Part shown: positions 62,101 to 64,000 of the stretch, in pieces
Position numbering within the stretch: position 1 is the first letter of the stretch
How the letters are laid out: each line of letters starts with the position of its first letter
Origin: Enterobacteriaceae bacterium RIT693
GTDB taxonomy: Bacteria; Pseudomonadota; Gammaproteobacteria; Enterobacterales; Enterobacteriaceae
Direction of reading: 5' to 3'
DNA length: 64,000 nt
NCBI GenBank assembly: GCA_009668225.1
Contig: WJYK01000001.1
Coordinates: 496,001 to 560,000, forward strand
The notes under the pieces: model-generated
What the model saw: only the letters and a program-made list of their open reading frames with translations
Database searches by the model: none
What the model was told of the DNA's origin: nothing
Made by a program: the position numbers and the translations under genes

Positions 62101-62169
62101 TCGATAGGCGACGCCAACTCGCAAACGCCGGAGTACAAGGCGTTTCTGGTCAACATTGAGAAGGCGTAA
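59122..62169 (+). CDS. fdnG: Formate dehydrogenase-N alpha subunit, selenocysteine-containing (read through UGA)
   Basis: Catalytic molybdenum/selenocysteine subunit of the nitrate-inducible formate dehydrogenase, facing the periplasm. A twin-arginine signal is present ([19 protein letters not shown]). The sequence is interrupted by an in-frame TGA at 59707-59709, codon 196, exactly the selenocysteine position in E. coli FdnG. Upstream are [26 protein letters not shown] (Fe-S cysteines) and downstream [21 protein letters not shown]. With the Sec it is 1015 residues. Sequence is closer to FdnG than FdoG. ATG at 59122 is used, with GAGGTG just upstream. Confidence 0.95.
59709..59750 (+). promoter_or_regulatory. 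SECIS-type hairpin after the fdnG UGA
   Basis: Right after the UGA the message can fold: ACCAA (59715-59719) pairs with TTGGT (59744-59748), inner AGCAA (59724-59728) pairs with TTGCT (59732-59736), with a GTC loop. The apical GU-containing loop begins 18 bases after the UGA, the same distance as in E. coli fdhF. It would recruit SelB for selenocysteine insertion. Confidence 0.75.
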
Positions 62170-62180
62170 GGGAGAAAACA

Positions 62181-63065
62181 ATGTCCATGCAATCTCAGGA
62201 TATTATCAAACGCTCGGCGACCAACGGCTTCACGCCGCCGCCGCGGGCGCGTGACTTCAAGGAAGAAGTCACCAAGCTCATCGATGTCACAAGCTGTATC
62301 GGCTGCAAGGCCTGCCAGGTTGCCTGCTCGGAGTGGAACGACATTCGCGACGAAGTCGGCCACTGCGTGGGCGTTTACGATAACCCCGCCGACCTGAGCG
62401 CCAAATCCTGGACGCTGATGCGTTTTTCAGAAACCCGTGAAAACGGCAAGCTGGAATGGCTGATCCGCAAAGATGGCTGTATGCACTGCGAAGATCCGGG
62501 CTGCCTTAAAGCCTGCCCGTCCGCCGGAGCGATTATTCAGTACGCCAACGGCATCGTGGACTTCCAGTCCGAGCACTGCATCGGCTGCGGCTATTGCATC
62601 GCGGGCTGCCCGTTTAACGTGCCTCGCCTGAACAAAGACGATAACCGCGTGTATAAATGCACCCTGTGCGTTGACCGCGTGAGCGTCGGCCAGGAGCCTG
62701 CCTGCGTGAAAACCTGCCCAACCGGCGCGATTCGCTTCGGCATCCGCCAGGAGATGCTGGAAATGGCAGACCAGCGCGTTGAGAAGCTGAAAAAACGCGG
62801 CTTCGAACATGCGGGCGTTTATAACCCGCAGGGCGTGGGCGGCACGCACGTGGTTTACGTCCTGCACCATGCCGACAGGCCGGAGCTGTACCATAACCTG
62901 CCGAAAGAGCCAAAGATTGATACCCCAATCAACCTGTGGAAAGGCATTCTGAAACCGCTGTCGGCGGCGGGCTTTGTCGCCACCTTCGGCGCATTGATTT
63001 TCCACTATATCGGCATTGGCCCGAACGAAGAGGTGGACGAAGACGAGGAGGATAAGCATGAGTAA
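62181..63065 (+). CDS. fdnH: Formate dehydrogenase-N iron-sulfur subunit FdnH
   Basis: Membrane-anchored electron-transfer subunit with four ferredoxin-type 4Cys clusters: [48 protein letters not shown] and [24 protein letters not shown]. The C-terminal helix ([21 protein letters not shown], about 258-278) anchors it. 294 residues, the same as E. coli FdnH. Its end overlaps the fdnI start by 8 bases. Confidence 0.97.
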   Translation: MSMQSQDIIKRSATNGFTPPPRARDFKEEVTKLIDVTSCIGCKACQVACSEWNDIRDEVGHCVGVYDNPADLSAKSWTLMRFSETRENGKLEWLIRKDGCMHCEDPGCLKACPSAGAIIQYANGIVDFQSEHCIGCGYCIAGCPFNVPRLNKDDNRVYKCTLCVDRVSVGQEPACVKTCPTGAIRFGIRQEMLEMADQRVEKLKKRGFEHAGVYNPQGVGGTHVVYVLHHADRPELYHNLPKEPKIDTPINLWKGILKPLSAAGFVATFGALIFHYIGIGPNEEVDEDEEDKHE

Positions 63066-63708
63066 GATGATTGTCAGAACGAAATTCATCGACCGTGCCT
63101 GCCACTGGACGGTGGTGATTTGCTTCTTCCTCGTGTCGCTGTCCGGCATCGCGCTGTTCTTCCCGACGCTGCAATGGCTGACGGAAACCTTCGGCACGCC
63201 GCAGATGGGGCGTATTTTGCACCCGTTCTTCGGCGTGGCTATCTTTGTGGCGCTGATGTTTATGTTCGTGCGCTTCGTGCATCACAACATTCCCGATAAG
63301 CAGGATTTACCCTGGCTGAAAGGCATTGTTGAGGTGCTGAAAGGCAACGAGCATAAAGTCGCGGACGTGGGCAAGTACAACGCCGGGCAGAAGATGATGT
63401 TCTGGAGCATTATGAGCATGATTTTCGTGCTGCTGGTGACCGGCATTATTATCTGGCGACCGTGGTTCGCGCACTACTTCCCGATGTGGATGATTCGCTA
63501 CAGCCTGCTTATCCACGCGGCAGCGGCCATTATTCTGATCCACGCCATCCTTATCCATATGTATATGGCGTTTTGGGTGAAAGGATCGGTTAAAGGCATG
63601 ATCGTCGGCAAAGTCAGCCGCCGCTGGGCGAAGAAACACCACCCACGCTGGTATCGCGCTATCGAAGCCGAAGAGGCCAAAAAAGAGAGTCGCGAGGGCC
63701 TGAAGTAA
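63058..63708 (+). CDS. fdnI: Formate dehydrogenase-N cytochrome b subunit FdnI
   Basis: Membrane cytochrome b556 passing electrons to menaquinone. 216 residues, four transmembrane helices, with the haem-ligand histidines in [46 protein letters not shown] and [25 protein letters not shown]. It is essentially E. coli FdnI. Together FdnGHI oxidise periplasmic formate and feed nitrate reductase. Confidence 0.97.
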   Translation: MSKMIVRTKFIDRACHWTVVICFFLVSLSGIALFFPTLQWLTETFGTPQMGRILHPFFGVAIFVALMFMFVRFVHHNIPDKQDLPWLKGIVEVLKGNEHKVADVGKYNAGQKMMFWSIMSMIFVLLVTGIIIWRPWFAHYFPMWMIRYSLLIHAAAAIILIHAILIHMYMAFWVKGSVKGMIVGKVSRRWAKKHHPRWYRAIEAEEAKKESREGLK

Positions 63709-63718
63709 CCGCTCGCGT

Positions 63719-63745
63719 CCCCCTCTTCCCGCCCGGGGAGAGGGG
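63719..63745 (+). terminator. Palindrome after fdnI, probable terminator/repeat
   Basis: CCCCTCTTCCC and GGGGAGAGGGG form a strong hairpin just after the fdnI stop, with one bulged base in the 5' arm. It lacks a long T run. It shares the GCTCGC...GTCCCC...GGGAGAGGGG pattern with the palindrome at 6460-6517. Confidence 0.5.
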
Positions 63746-63920
63746 TTCATTCTGCAAAACACAGAAGAATTGTGTTGTTTTGTATCCACATCGCGTTCAG
63801 CTAAACAACAAAACAAATCTCCCCGCCACCTGACACAGCCCACATACAAACCAGGCGTTAAATAAGCGCATCCGCCACCTTCCGGCGGCAACGTATTCTA
63901 CGACCTGATATGTGAGGCTT

Positions 63921-64000
63921 ATGATGAAACTGTTCCGCAACGTTATTCTCCCGCTCGTCCTTGCCGCTGCTGTCGCACCCGCTTTTGCTGCCAAAGAAGT
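63921..64000 (+). CDS. Exported protein, N-terminal part only (cut by window edge)
   Basis: Only 26 residues are visible. They form a Sec signal peptide (MMKLFRNVILPLVLAAAVAPAFAAKE, cut probably after AFA). Two ATG codons in a row make the exact start uncertain, and GAGG lies upstream. The rest lies outside the window, so the product cannot be named. Confidence 0.5.
   Translation, partial: MMKLFRNVILPLVLAAAVAPAFAAKE

Noticed and set aside
1-64000. CRISPR arrays, insertion sequences, transposases, prophage genes
   Set aside because: No regularly spaced repeats, transposase or phage structural genes were recognised.

Overview
The window is chromosomal DNA from a member of the Enterobacterales, most likely Enterobacteriaceae. 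The evidence is close homologues of Escherichia coli ppx, pdeF (yfgF), yfgG, ybcJ, folD, tRNA-Arg(UCU), yjiN, uspG and fdnGHI, a fairly high GC content, and E. coli-like FNR and sigma-54 sites. Gene order differs from E. coli K-12 (ppx-pdeF-yfgG lies about 36 kb from ybcJ-folD-argU), so I cannot name the genus from sequence alone.

Layout. 1-3.9 kb: the 3' part of ppx, convergent pdeF behind an FNR box, and yfgG. 4.0-6.5 kb: a VOC protein, a membrane desaturase and a PhnD-like protein without a signal peptide. 6.5-35.5 kb: a second flagellar system of the lateral (Flag-2) type. Its first block, flgBCDEFGHIJKL plus a lafW-like gene, reads on the minus strand from a consensus sigma-54 promoter. 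Divergent flgAMN continue into two glycosyltransferase genes. On the opposite strand lafK-fliEFGHIJ run into a GT2-GT25 fusion and a FliB-like gene. Divergent from lafK, fliMNPQR-flhBA complete the export gate and switch. 35.5-41.3 kb: a DUF1311 protein, a LacI regulator with a PTS EIICB transporter and a 31-nt operator-like palindrome, ybcJ, folD and tRNA-Arg. 41.4-58.9 kb: an accessory-looking stretch of small unknown proteins, four LysR regulators, a GST, PnuC with an isochorismatase-type hydrolase, an MFS transporter, yjiN, an SDR, uspG, a Tat-exported amidohydrolase, an ankyrin protein and a dienelactone hydrolase. 58.9-64 kb: the nitrate-inducible formate dehydrogenase fdnGHI with an in-frame selenocysteine UGA, then the start of one exported protein.

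The main point of interest is the flagellar locus. Basal body, rod, rings, hook, hook-filament junction, export gate and switch all look intact. The block that normally follows lafW in Flag-2 clusters (flagellin, cap, FliS/FliT-type chaperones, FliK, FliL, sigma-28, MotAB) is missing; a short palindrome and unrelated genes stand in its place. The anti-sigma factor FlgM is kept without its partner in the window, and FliM lacks the CheY-binding N-terminus. A four-gene modification cassette (KpsC/KpsS-like transferase, GT25, GT2-GT25 fusion with a dead-looking GT25 half, and a Cys-depleted FliB-like methylase) sits between flgN and fliJ. Either the filament and motor genes are elsewhere, or this is a filament-less secretion and hook machine, or it is a recent remnant. 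The sequence here cannot decide between these.
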